From Holophagales bacterium (GTDB lineage Bacteria; Acidobacteriota; Thermoanaerobaculia; Multivoradales; Multivoraceae): a DNA stretch of 64,000 nucleotides. Location: the NCBI GenBank assembly GCA_009843505.1, contig VYDI01000028.1, forward strand, positions 124,001 to 188,000, written 5' to 3'. Positions 8,759 through 16,728 of this stretch are shown one piece after another. Within the stretch, counting starts at the first letter, position 1; every line of letters begins with the position of its first letter. A program made the translations under genes and the position numbers. The notes under the pieces were generated by a model. That model was not told the origin of the DNA, made no database searches, and was given only the letters and a program-made list of their open reading frames with translations.

Positions 8759-10519
8759 TCAACCGGTCGTGCGGGGTAACAGACGGAACAGTCCGTAACC
8801 CGCCAGCAGGGCCGCGCCGCCGAAAGCAGCCGCCTCCAACCCACGTCCGTAGAGCGCCATGCCGGTCCCGAACAGGGCCGCGTAGACCGCGGCACAGCCG
8901 AGCATCCAGGCGAGCAGCGCCGCGGTGGCGCTACCGGGTTCGTCCGCCTGGGTCACGACCACCCTCCGCCAGCCGCGCGCGAATGGCCGCACGCGGTCGT
9001 AGAACGATTGCAGAACCGCCGTCTCCGTCGGCCGGGTGGCCATCGTGACACCGAACCAGACCGTCGTGGTGAGCCCGACGCCGAGCAGGAGCTGAGCCGC
9101 AGCCGAAGGCAGCGTCAGACCGACGGCGGCGTGGCCGAACTGAAACCACACGGCGACGGCGAACGAGATGACCATCGCCGAGATCTCGGACCAGGCGTTG
9201 ATCCGCCACCAGAACCAGCGCAGCAGGAAGATGAGGCCCGTACCTGCGCCGATCTGGAGCAGGATCTGGAACGCCTGCATCGCGTTCTCGAGCCACAGTG
9301 CGACCACCGCCGCCAGCGCAACCAGAGCGATCGTCGACAGCCGGGCGACGAGAACGTAGTGCGCTTCGTTTCGGCCCGGTCGGACAAAGCGCCGATACAC
9401 GTCGTCAACGATGTACGAGGCGCCCCAGTTGAGGTGCGTCGAGATCGTCGACATCAGGGCCGCCGCCAGCGAAGCCACGACCAGGCCGAGCAGGCCGTGC
9501 GGCAGGAACACGAGCATCGCCGGGTAGGCCAGATCGTGCCGGATGATCGACGGATCGAGGTGCGGAAAGGCCTGGGCGATCGAGTCCAGCGTCGGGTAGA
9601 CGACCAGCGAGGCCAGCGCGACCAGGATCCACGGCCATGGCCGCAGCGCGTAGTGGGCGATGTTGAACCACAGCGTGGCGCCCATCGAGTCCCGCTCGCT
9701 GCGCGCCGCGAGCATGCGCTGGGCCGCGTAGCCGCCGCCTCCCGGTTCGGCGCCCGGGTACCAGGTGGACCACCACTGGACGGCGATCGGGATCAGGAAC
9801 ACGGTGGCGGCCGTCTCCCAGTCCGCGAAGTCGGGCAGCAGGGCGAGGCGGGCGGCGATGTCGGGGTTCGAGACGAGTCCCGAGAGGCCGCCGACAGCCG
9901 GGTGCGCGAGTGCGTACCAGGCGGCAGCGACCGAACCCGCCATCGCGATGACGAACAGCATGAGGTCGGTGACGACGACACCCCACAGGCCGGAAGTCGC
10001 GGAGTACACGGCGGTCACCGCCGCCGCGACGAGCACCGTCGTGTACTTGTCGGCCCCGAGCAGTACGCCGCCGATCTTGATCCCGGCCAGCAGCACCGCC
10101 GCCATGATCATCACGTTGAAGAACACGCCGAGGTACAGAGCCCGGAAGCCGCGCAGGAAGACCGCCGCCCGCCCCGAATACCGGAGTTCGTAGAAGCCGA
10201 TGTCGGTGAAGACACCCGAGCGCCGCCAGAGCTTCGCGTAGAAGAACGTCGTGCACATGCCGGTGATCAGGAATGCCCACCACATCCAGTTGCCGGAGAC
10301 GCCGCCGTTCCGGACCAGGTCCGTCACCAGGTTCGGCGTGTCGGTCGAGAACGTCGTAGCAACCATGGACGTGCCGAGCAGCCACCACGGCAGGTTCCGT
10401 CCGGCGAGGAAGAACTGCCCCGTGCCGGCGCCTGCGCGCCGGGCGAAGACGAGACCGACGGCGAGGGCGAGCGCGCCGTAGGCGGCGAGGACGGTCCAGT
10501 CGAGACCGTTCAGATGCAT
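8759..10519 (-). CDS. sodium:solute symporter (SSS/SLC5 family)
   Basis: A 586-residue integral membrane transporter. The N-terminus LDWTVLAAYGALALAVGLVF, then FFLAGRNLPWWLLGTSMVATTFSTDTPNLVTDLVR, is the classic SSS start with the unwound first core helix. Further helices follow to a total of about 14, with family motifs GFYELRYSGR and a long ending helix set. Substrate is probably a sugar acid, sugar or amino acid; sugar-acid enzymes lie nearby. The ATG at 10519 is preferred over a GTG at 10627, because the extra 36 residues are encoded by a dispersed repeat arm and low-complexity Val/Ala DNA and do not match the family start. Confidence 0.9.
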   Translation of the reverse strand: MHLNGLDWTVLAAYGALALAVGLVFARRAGAGTGQFFLAGRNLPWWLLGTSMVATTFSTDTPNLVTDLVRNGGVSGNWMWWAFLITGMCTTFFYAKLWRRSGVFTDIGFYELRYSGRAAVFLRGFRALYLGVFFNVMIMAAVLLAGIKIGGVLLGADKYTTVLVAAAVTAVYSATSGLWGVVVTDLMLFVIAMAGSVAAAWYALAHPAVGGLSGLVSNPDIAARLALLPDFADWETAATVFLIPIAVQWWSTWYPGAEPGGGGYAAQRMLAARSERDSMGATLWFNIAHYALRPWPWILVALASLVVYPTLDSIAQAFPHLDPSIIRHDLAYPAMLVFLPHGLLGLVVASLAAALMSTISTHLNWGASYIVDDVYRRFVRPGRNEAHYVLVARLSTIALVALAAVVALWLENAMQAFQILLQIGAGTGLIFLLRWFWWRINAWSEISAMVISFAVAVWFQFGHAAVGLTLPSAAAQLLLGVGLTTTVWFGVTMATRPTETAVLQSFYDRVRPFARGWRRVVVTQADEPGSATAALLAWMLGCAAVYAALFGTGMALYGRGLEAAAFGGAALLAGYGLFRLLPRTTG

Positions 10520-10585
10520 GGCTGGGGCGGCGACGGCAACGGCGACGAGCGCCGCGACGGCGACCACGACGACGGACGCACCCGC

Positions 10586-10760
10586 CAGCCACGGGTCGGG
10601 GGAGAGGGTCCCAGGGGCCGCTCGCACTTTCCTGGTGGATGCGGGGTGGGTGCTCGCTGCGGTCGGCTGCGCTCCGGTTGGGCGTCGGTCGATGAGAGGT
10701 CATCGGGCGTCGCTTGCCGACAGCCCCCTGGGACCCTCTCCCCCGACCCGCGGCTGGCTG
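10586..10760. repeat. inverted-repeat element, family 2 (GGGGGAGAGGGTCCC arms)
   Basis: Two ~33-base arms in opposite orientation frame about 105 bp. The left arm (10586-10619) contains GGGTCGGGGGAGAGGGTCCC, and the right arm (10723-10760) is its reverse complement with two or three differences. The element fills most of the 265-bp gap between the symporter and the nucleotidyltransferase gene. The interior has no credible ORF. A single diverged arm recurs at 38073-38113. This resembles a small non-autonomous inverted-repeat element, or a transcript hairpin, upstream of the symporter. Confidence 0.65.
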
Positions 10761-10784
10761 GAGGTCGGTGCCGGCCGGGATCGC

Positions 10785-11735
10785 TCACGCGGGTCTGCGG
10801 GAAGCGCGAGCGGTGAACCAGTCGCCCAGATTGGCTGGGTAGTCGCCCACGTCCACACACTGCCGCAAGGTCGTTGCGACTGGCGGCAAGTCCCCCGGAT
10901 ATGTGAGTCCCGCAGTGCTCTGCGTCATCGGCAGGAGCCTGACATGGGCGGGCCCAGCACTGATCAGTTGCCCGACCGTCTCGCTGAGCAGGAACTCGTC
11001 TTGTTGCTGATCGCCGAGGTCGGCTTGGAAGTCGGTGAACGCCGCTTCCAGGAGGCCGAAGATCGAGGGCTGAAAGCCCCAGAGATTCATCGAGCAGGGG
11101 CAGTCGGGGACCAGCGAGCGAGCTTCACCGTCGCCATCGCGGCCGACCAGGCCGGAATCGGTCTCCCGCACGTCGTAGACCTCGTCGATCCCTTCCAGGG
11201 TCGAGTCCCGGCCTGCAGTGAGGATGCCGCGGTTGACGCCGCTCGTCCGGGAAACGCCGGTGCGGTGGAGTTCGTAGGCGGCGAGGAAGTGCGAGTCGTG
11301 GCCAGCGTCCAGCAGCTCACCGACCCGGCGGCCGAACGACTCGACCGCCCTCGGGCCGTAGAAGTCATCCGCATTGACGACCAGGAATGGCTCCTCGATC
11401 TTCTTCCGCAACGCGAGGACGGCGTGGCCGGTCCCCCATGGCTTGGCTCTCCCCGCCGGCGGCGCCGCGTCGTTCGGCAGGTCGTCGAGGCTCTGGATCA
11501 CGTAGTCGACGGGAACCGCCCCGCCGGCCTGCTCGGCGGCGCGGCTCATGAGCTGGTCGTTCCAGTCCGCCGACGTGACGAACACGACCTTCCCGCAGCC
11601 GGCGCGGATCGCGTCGCAGATCGCGTACTCGAACAGCACTTCGCCGCCCGGCCCGACCGGCTCGAGCGTCTTCGGTCGGCCGAACCTCGCCGAACGGCCG
11701 GCGGCGAGGATCGCCAGCGTCAGTCCCTGACTCAA
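10785..11735 (-). CDS. nucleotidyltransferase, sugar-1-phosphate NTP-transferase type
   Basis: A 316-residue protein with the GT-A-like NTP transferase fold. The signature LAILAAGRSARFGRPKTLEP (7-26) holds the glycine-rich nucleotide loop and catalytic Lys. AKPWGTGHAVLALRKKI carries the conserved G-T-x-H-A, and FLVVNADDFYG holds the metal-binding acidic pair. These enzymes join a nucleotide to a sugar phosphate. The substrate is not readable, and the C-terminal third is family-specific. It overlaps the upstream enolase-superfamily gene by ATGA (11732-11735), so they form an operon. The pairing suggests a sugar or sugar-acid pathway. Confidence 0.85.
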   Translation of the reverse strand: MSQGLTLAILAAGRSARFGRPKTLEPVGPGGEVLFEYAICDAIRAGCGKVVFVTSADWNDQLMSRAAEQAGGAVPVDYVIQSLDDLPNDAAPPAGRAKPWGTGHAVLALRKKIEEPFLVVNADDFYGPRAVESFGRRVGELLDAGHDSHFLAAYELHRTGVSRTSGVNRGILTAGRDSTLEGIDEVYDVRETDSGLVGRDGDGEARSLVPDCPCSMNLWGFQPSIFGLLEAAFTDFQADLGDQQQDEFLLSETVGQLISAGPAHVRLLPMTQSTAGLTYPGDLPPVATTLRQCVDVGDYPANLGDWFTARASRRPA

Positions 11736-12979
11736 GCGGCTCGATGCCTCTCGACCACCGCCATGTCGAGCTCGACCCCCAGCCCGGGCCCGGTCGGCGG
11801 TTCGATGAACCCGTTCTCAAACTTGATCGGCTCCACGAAGATGTCGCTGTGCAGGGCGTTCGTGTTGAACTCCTGGATCAGGAAGTTCGGCGAGCAGGTG
11901 TCGAGCTGAATCGCCGCCGACGCGGCGACCGGGCCGCAGTACATGTGCGGCGCGATCATCGCGTAGCGCGTCTCAGCCATACCGGCGATCTTCTTCGCCA
12001 CCAGGAGGCCGCCGCACTGGCCGACGTCGAGCTGGATGATCTGGGCCGCCTGCTTCTCCAGCACCTCCGCGAACTCGAACATGTTGACCAGCCGCTCGCC
12101 GGTGGCGATGGGGATGCTGGTGTGGGCCGCCACGCGGGCCATCTCGTCGACGTTCTCGGGGGGCACCGGCTCCTCGAAGAAGAACGGATCGAACTCCTCG
12201 AGGATGTCGGCGACCCGCAACGCCACCGCGGTCGAGAACTGGCCGTGGGTGCCGATGCCGATCTCCAGTTCGTCGCCCACCGCGTCCCGCATGGCCCGGA
12301 AGATCGTCGCCACGTGGCGAATCGTCTTCAGCGAGTAGTCCCGCGGCGGCCCGGTGATCGGCGAGAACGGGTCGAGCTTGCAGCAGGTGATGCCGCGGTC
12401 GACCAGTTCCCGCGCCCGTTCGCCTGCCAGGGACGGGTTCTCCCAGATGCCGGAGCTGTTCAGGTACGCGTAGGCGCGGAGTTTGTCGTGGTACCTGCCG
12501 CCGAGGAGGTTGTAGACCGGCTGGTTCGTCGCCTTGCCGATCAGGTCCCAGCAGGCCATCTCGATCGCTGAAAACGCCGGCACGCCGTACAGCCCCGGGT
12601 GACTGTAGTCGTGCAGCGTGGTCTTCATTCGTTGCCAGATCTTCTCGACGTCGAAGGGGCTCTGGCCGACCACGAAGCGGTCGAACAGATCGTTCAGCAG
12701 CTCGATCTGCGGCTTCAGGTTCGTCGCGCCGCCGGAGACCCGCTCGCCCAGGCCGACCAGGCCCTCGTCCGTTCTGAGCTGAATGAACAGCCACTTCCGG
12801 TGCCCGATCGGCGGGTCGATGTTGTCGATCAGGATCGTCTCGAGTTCGGTGATCTTCATGTTCGACGCCTCGGAGTGTTGAGCCAGCGCCGCGGCCGCCT
12901 GCCGCGACGCGGTCAGGCCGGTGCTCATACCGGCCGCCGCGATCCCGGCGCTGGAGAGAAAGCCGCGTCTGGTGATCAT
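11732..12979 (-). CDS. Tat-exported enolase-superfamily dehydratase, galactonate dehydratase-like
   Basis: A 415-residue protein starting with a twin-arginine signal (MITRRGFLSSAGIAAAGM) and followed by the mandelate racemase/muconate lactonizing domain: N-terminal cap (KITELETILIDNIDPPIG), then a barrel with ITCCKLDPFSP, EIGIGTHGQFS, FFFEEPVPPENVDEM, IPIATGERL, IQLDVGQCGGL, IAPHMYCGPV and the closing PTGPGLGVELD. EEP-x-PEN, ATGERL and APH together are typical of the galactonate/gluconate dehydratase branch, which removes water from sugar acids to give 2-keto-3-deoxy acids. The substrate is inferred only. Export of a dehydratase by Tat is unusual but recurs in this window. The start is set at the Tat signal; an upstream in-frame start at 13075 lacks support. 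Confidence 0.87.
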   Translation of the reverse strand: MITRRGFLSSAGIAAAGMSTGLTASRQAAAALAQHSEASNMKITELETILIDNIDPPIGHRKWLFIQLRTDEGLVGLGERVSGGATNLKPQIELLNDLFDRFVVGQSPFDVEKIWQRMKTTLHDYSHPGLYGVPAFSAIEMACWDLIGKATNQPVYNLLGGRYHDKLRAYAYLNSSGIWENPSLAGERARELVDRGITCCKLDPFSPITGPPRDYSLKTIRHVATIFRAMRDAVGDELEIGIGTHGQFSTAVALRVADILEEFDPFFFEEPVPPENVDEMARVAAHTSIPIATGERLVNMFEFAEVLEKQAAQIIQLDVGQCGGLLVAKKIAGMAETRYAMIAPHMYCGPVAASAAIQLDTCSPNFLIQEFNTNALHSDIFVEPIKFENGFIEPPTGPGLGVELDMAVVERHRAA

Positions 12980-13035
12980 TGCAGGCGGTCCGACTCTACG
13001 CGCAGCACCGTCCTGCCAGGACGGGCAAGGTCCGG

Positions 13036-13053
13036 GAAGCTCGGCCGAGCTTC
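13036..13053. promoter_or_regulatory. perfect 18-bp palindrome, candidate FitAB operator
   Basis: GAAGCTCGGCCGAGCTTC is a perfect inverted repeat, 46 bases upstream of the antitoxin ATG and between it and the divergent dehydratase gene. RHH antitoxins of the FitA/VapB type autoregulate through such palindromes. It could also influence the divergent gene. Confidence 0.5.
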
Positions 13054-13098
13054 GGCATCGGCTCACTGACAGCACTCCGTGCTAGCATCCGTCTCGCG

Positions 13099-13356
13099 AT
13101 GGGTTCCGTCATCACCGTCCGCGACATCGACCCGGGGGACAAGGCCTGGCTGAGACAGGAAGCCCGCGATGTCGGCCTCTCGATGGAAGAGTACGTCCGC
13201 CGACTCATCCACGAGAAACGCGAGAAGACGGAACAGCGCCTCAAGCCTTCCGAGGTCTTCAGGAGGCACTTCGGCCCAGAGCGCGGGGTCGAGTTGCCAC
13301 CCCGCAGGCGGTATCGACACAAGCCGGTCAGCTTCGCGGACGACGGCGAGGCGTGA
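13099..13356 (+). CDS. FitA/VapB-type antitoxin
   Basis: An 85-residue RHH antitoxin. The start MGSVITVRDIDPGDKAWLRQ followed by EARDVGLSMEEYVRRLIHEK is a typical FitA N-terminus (strand, then two helices that bind DNA as a dimer). The basic C-terminal half (EVFRRHFGPERGVELPPRR) would wrap the toxin. Longer upstream starts read through the intergenic palindrome and are rejected. The stop overlaps the toxin's GTG start as GTGA (13353-13356). FitAB/VapBC pairs control growth through a PIN-domain RNase held inactive by the antitoxin. Confidence 0.85.
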   Translation: MGSVITVRDIDPGDKAWLRQEARDVGLSMEEYVRRLIHEKREKTEQRLKPSEVFRRHFGPERGVELPPRRRYRHKPVSFADDGEA

Positions 13357-13829
13357 GCCCTCCCATCGCGTGGCTTCTCGACACGAACGTCGTGTCTGAG
13401 ATGATGCGTCCGCACCCTGAACCGCGCGTATCCGAATTCCTCGACAGCATCGCCGCGGAGGGAATGGGCCTCTCGCCCATCACCGTCTGGGAGATCCTGG
13501 ACGGCATCGGCCGCCTCGATTCCGGTAAGCGCCGCGAGAGCCTTGCCGCCCGGTTTCAGAACGTCCTGGACGAGTGCTTCGACCAGCGCATCCTCAGCTG
13601 GACCGACGACGATGCCAGGGCGTGCGCGCGGATCATGGAAGAGAAGCGCCGGCGGGGCGAACCGCTCGACGACCACGTCCCGGACGCCTTTCTGGTCGCA
13701 GCGGCCGCCACTCGGGGCCTTGCCATCGTCACGAGGAACACGAGAGAGTTCCGCAACACGGGCGTCGCTGTCGTCGACCCGTGCTCGGAGCCAACGCTCC
13801 TTCACGAGCGGTCGCCGTCCTCCGCGTAG
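13353..13829 (+). CDS. FitB/VapC-type PIN-domain toxin
   Basis: A 158-residue PIN-domain endoribonuclease. The acidic active-site residues can be read: D10 in WLLDTNVVSE, E47 in ITVWEILDG, D107/D108 and D112 in EPLDDHVPDAFLVAAAA, and the terminal TRNTREF motif (about 128-134) common in FitB. Length and motif order fit FitB/VapC toxins, which cut tRNA or other structured RNA in a Mg2+-dependent way. All catalytic acids are present, so the toxin is probably functional. It is translated from a GTG overlapping the antitoxin stop. Confidence 0.9.
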   Translation: MSPPIAWLLDTNVVSEMMRPHPEPRVSEFLDSIAAEGMGLSPITVWEILDGIGRLDSGKRRESLAARFQNVLDECFDQRILSWTDDDARACARIMEEKRRRGEPLDDHVPDAFLVAAAATRGLAIVTRNTREFRNTGVAVVDPCSEPTLLHERSPSSA

Positions 13830-13932
13830 ATTGCCGGCCACAAGGAGGCCGTCCGATGCGGACCGGTTTGCGCACACCGGCCCGTGGCAGGCACACTCAC
13901 GGTTTCACTCGAACAGCTCAAGGACGGAACGA

Positions 13933-14712
13933 ATGCTCGAACTTGGTCTCGAAGGCAAGGTGGCGATCGTCACCGGCGGCAGCGATGGGATGGGCCTCGC
14001 AACGGCGAGTCGACTCGTGAGCGAGGGCGCCCGGGTCGCAATCTGCGCGCGCCGGGCGGAGAATCTGGAGCGAGCCGCTGACGAGTTGCGTGCGGTCGGC
14101 GGCGGTGCGGTGTTCGCGCAACCGGCCGATGTCACGTCGAACGGCGATGTGGAGGCGTTCATCGACGCCGTGACGGCGAAGTTCGGCGGCGTCGACATTC
14201 TGATCAACAACGCCGGCGCGTCGGCCGCCCAGGGCCTCGAAGCGCTGGGCGACGACGCCTGGATGGCGGACATCGAACTCAAGGTGATGGGCGCCGTGCG
14301 GTTCTGCCGGGGCGTCGTGCCGTCGATGCGCGAGCGCGGCGGCGGCGCCATTGTCAACGCAACGATCGGCGGCGGCAAGGCGGCGCCGGCGCGGGCGCTG
14401 CCGACCAGCGTCACCCGCGCCGCCGGCATCAACCTGACCAAGTCGCTGGCCAACGAACTGGCCGCCGACAACATCCGCGTCAACACGATCTGCATCGGCC
14501 TGATCAAGAGCGAGCAGTGGGTCCGCCGGGCGGAAGGTCAGGGCGCCGATGTCGAGTCGGTCTACGAGGCGATGGGCAAACGGGTCCCCCTGGGGCGCGT
14601 CGGCGAAGCCGAGGAGTATGCGGACCTGATCGCGTTCCTGGTCTCGAAACGCGGCGCCTACATCACCGGAACGGCCATCAACCTCGACGGCGGGCTCTGT
14701 CCCGTCGTCTGA
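13933..14712 (+). CDS. SDR family protein with altered catalytic motif
   Basis: A 259-residue classical-type short-chain dehydrogenase/reductase. The NAD(P) loop TGGSDGMG (14-21), NNAG motif (92-95), N-x-x-L-T-K helix and the closing TGTAINLDGGLCPV are intact. The catalytic stretch reads LPTSVTRAAGINLTK. Aligned to the usual PYSASKAALINLTK, the catalytic Tyr becomes Thr158 and the Lys becomes Arg162. The upstream Ser position also lacks Ser (VNATIGGGK). It may therefore be a poor oxidoreductase, a lyase-like or binding variant, or use a different mechanism. The ATG at 13933 follows AGGACGGAACGA. It is the first of four co-directional genes to 17460. Confidence 0.88.
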   Translation: MLELGLEGKVAIVTGGSDGMGLATASRLVSEGARVAICARRAENLERAADELRAVGGGAVFAQPADVTSNGDVEAFIDAVTAKFGGVDILINNAGASAAQGLEALGDDAWMADIELKVMGAVRFCRGVVPSMRERGGGAIVNATIGGGKAAPARALPTSVTRAAGINLTKSLANELAADNIRVNTICIGLIKSEQWVRRAEGQGADVESVYEAMGKRVPLGRVGEAEEYADLIAFLVSKRGAYITGTAINLDGGLCPVV

Positions 14713-14743
14713 CCGACCGTAAACTGCCGACAAGGAGCGGAAC

Positions 14744-15790
14744 GTGAAAGTAGCCCTGCAGCGGAACCCCTTCAACCGCCGGGACCTGATCGAGGAGCAG
14801 GGCTTCGAGGTCGTGGAGGGTGTCTGCCGGAGCGAGGACGACCTGGCCGACCTGCTGTCCGACGCCGACGGCGCCCTGATCGGCGTCATGCCGCTGACGT
14901 CGCGCTCCGTGCTCGAGCGCTGTCCGAAGCTCAAGGTGGTCAGCCGGCTGGGAGTCGGCGTCGACTCGATCGACCTCGATGCCGCGACCGAACTCGGCAT
15001 CCTCGCGACCAACGTGCCCGGGTCGAACACGACCGAGGTGGCCGACCACGCGATGGCGCTGATGCTCGCGCTGACGCGGTGCGTGGTCGACGCCACCGGC
15101 ACGACCCGCGAGGGCCGCTGGGGCCATCGGGAATCGATGATCGGGCTCCTCACTCGCGCCCGGCGGATCGCCGGCCACACCGTCGGCATCATCGGCTTCG
15201 GCAACATCGGCCGCGCCTTCGCTACACGCGTTCGCGGCTTCGGGCCGGCCCGGATCATCGCCGCCGACCCGTACGTCGACCAGGTCGCGGCCGACCTCTA
15301 CGGCGTCCGGATCGTGCCGCTCGAGGAGCTGCTCGCCGAGGCCGACTACGTGACGATCCACTGTTCGATGACCGAGGAGACGCACCACCTGATCAACAGG
15401 GACACGCTGGCGCTGATGAAGCCGACCGCGCTCCTGGTCAACGCGGCGCGCGGGAAGATCATCGACGGTACGGCCCTCGCCGAAGCGCTCGCGGACGGTC
15501 AGATCGAGGCCGCCGCGCTCGACGTCACCGAGAAGGAACCGATCGACCCGGACGATCCGCTGCTGAAGCTGCCCAACTGCATCGTGACCCCGCACATCGC
15601 CGGCTTCTCGCCGGTGTTCCTGGGCGAGTGCCCGATCCGACAGGCCGAGAATGTGATCCGGGTGCTCACCGGCGAGATGCCCCACGGCATCGCGAACCCG
15701 GAGGCGATCAAGACGATCGCCGTGATGCGGGCCAGTGAGCCGGGGCGCTGGGAGGGGGTCCCGGACTTCTCGACCGCGCTGGCGTTGTAG
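14744..15790 (+). CDS. D-2-hydroxyacid dehydrogenase (phosphoglycerate dehydrogenase-like)
   Basis: A 348-residue NAD-dependent D-2-hydroxyacid dehydrogenase. The Rossmann loop is GFGNIG (151-156) with Asp175 in AADPY downstream. The catalytic triad is readable as R236 (NAARGKII), E265 (TEKEPID) and H284 (VTPHIAGF). VGVDSIDLDAATELGI in the substrate domain is typical of the SerA/CtbP group. It reversibly reduces a 2-keto acid; the substrate is unknown, but it sits between an SDR and a cyclase-family hydrolase in what looks like a degradation cluster. The GTG start has an AAGGAGCGGAAC ribosome site. Confidence 0.9.
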   Translation: MKVALQRNPFNRRDLIEEQGFEVVEGVCRSEDDLADLLSDADGALIGVMPLTSRSVLERCPKLKVVSRLGVGVDSIDLDAATELGILATNVPGSNTTEVADHAMALMLALTRCVVDATGTTREGRWGHRESMIGLLTRARRIAGHTVGIIGFGNIGRAFATRVRGFGPARIIAADPYVDQVAADLYGVRIVPLEELLAEADYVTIHCSMTEETHHLINRDTLALMKPTALLVNAARGKIIDGTALAEALADGQIEAAALDVTEKEPIDPDDPLLKLPNCIVTPHIAGFSPVFLGECPIRQAENVIRVLTGEMPHGIANPEAIKTIAVMRASEPGRWEGVPDFSTALAL

Positions 15791-15814
15791 GGAGGACTGC
15801 TGAGAGGAGGACCT

Positions 15815-16636
15815 ATGCCCAGGACATCGATTCCGTACTCGGCGATCGCTTTGGTGGCCGCCGCCTGCGCTGCCCCGCCGCCCGAGCAAGCGGCAGCGCC
15901 AGTCGGCGTGGAAACCGTCACCAACTGGCGCATGATCGACCTGAGCCACGCCTACGGCGGCAACACGCTCTACTGGCCAACGGACACCAAGGGCTTCGCG
16001 CTCGACACCCTCGCCGAGGGCATGACCGAGGCCGGCTACTTCTACGCCGCCAAGGAGTTCGCGACCGCCGAGCACGGCGGCACACATCTGGACGCGCCCG
16101 TCCACTTCGCGGAGGGCGGCGACGATGTCGCGTCGATCGCGCTCGACCGCCTGATCCTGCCCGGCATCGTCGTCGACGTCAGCGAATCGGCCGCGGCCGA
16201 CCCTGACTACCTCGTGACCGCGGCCGACGTCCTGGCCTGGGAAGACCGGCACGGCCCCGTGCCGGCCGGATCAGCCGTGCTGATCCGCACCGGCTGGGCA
16301 TCCCGGTGGCCCGACGCTCTCGCCTACCTCGGCGACGACACTCCCGGCGACGCCAGCAACCTCCACTTCCCCGGCGTCGGCGAGGACGCGGCCCGCCTGC
16401 TCATCGAGGAGCGGGCCATCGGTCTTCTCGGCATCGACACGGCCAGCATCGACTACGGCCAGTCGACCGACTTCATCGTCCACCAGATCGGTGGCGCCGC
16501 CGGCATCCCCAACCTGGAGAACGTCGGGGACCTGTCGGAAGTACCGGAGACCGGCTTCCTGCTCGCCGCGCTGCCCATGAAGATCGAAGGCGGCACCGGG
16601 GCGCCGGTGCGGATCGTGGCGCTGGTTCCGCGGTAG
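15815..16636 (+). CDS. cyclase family (kynurenine formamidase-like) lipoprotein
   Basis: A 273-residue metal-dependent hydrolase of the cyclase family. The motif HGGTHLDAPVHF (87-98) holds the metal ligands, preceded by IDLSHAYGGNTLYWP, the family's usual start. Later pieces are GSAVLIRTGW, FPGVGEDAARLLIEE, LGIDTASIDYG and the NLENV segment. The N-terminus ends in LVAAAC with Cys18, a plausible lipobox, so the enzyme is probably lipid-anchored outside the cytoplasm. Relatives hydrolyse N-formylkynurenine or cyclic amides; the exact substrate is not certain. It lies 24 bp after the dehydrogenase gene. Confidence 0.87.
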   Translation: MPRTSIPYSAIALVAAACAAPPPEQAAAPVGVETVTNWRMIDLSHAYGGNTLYWPTDTKGFALDTLAEGMTEAGYFYAAKEFATAEHGGTHLDAPVHFAEGGDDVASIALDRLILPGIVVDVSESAAADPDYLVTAADVLAWEDRHGPVPAGSAVLIRTGWASRWPDALAYLGDDTPGDASNLHFPGVGEDAARLLIEERAIGLLGIDTASIDYGQSTDFIVHQIGGAAGIPNLENVGDLSEVPETGFLLAALPMKIEGGTGAPVRIVALVPR

Positions 16637-16728
16637 TAGAGTGCGCTTTCGCATTCACGACACAACCCGAGGAACCGGCACGCCCGGACCAGCGGCGCGC
16701 AGCCGCATCCGACCGAGAGGAGACACTC

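Noticed and set aside
6988..9048. Long Arg/Pro-rich plus-strand frame over the CHAD and lyase genes
   Set aside because: Same-strand shadow frame in GC-rich DNA with no coherent motif; the lyase is the true gene.
10520..10627. GTG start 36 codons upstream of the symporter
   Set aside because: The extra codons are low-complexity Val/Ala and repeat sequence, not part of the conserved SSS start.
9008..10816. 602-residue plus-strand frame opposite the symporter
   Set aside because: Antisense shadow; the symporter has clear family motifs and helices.
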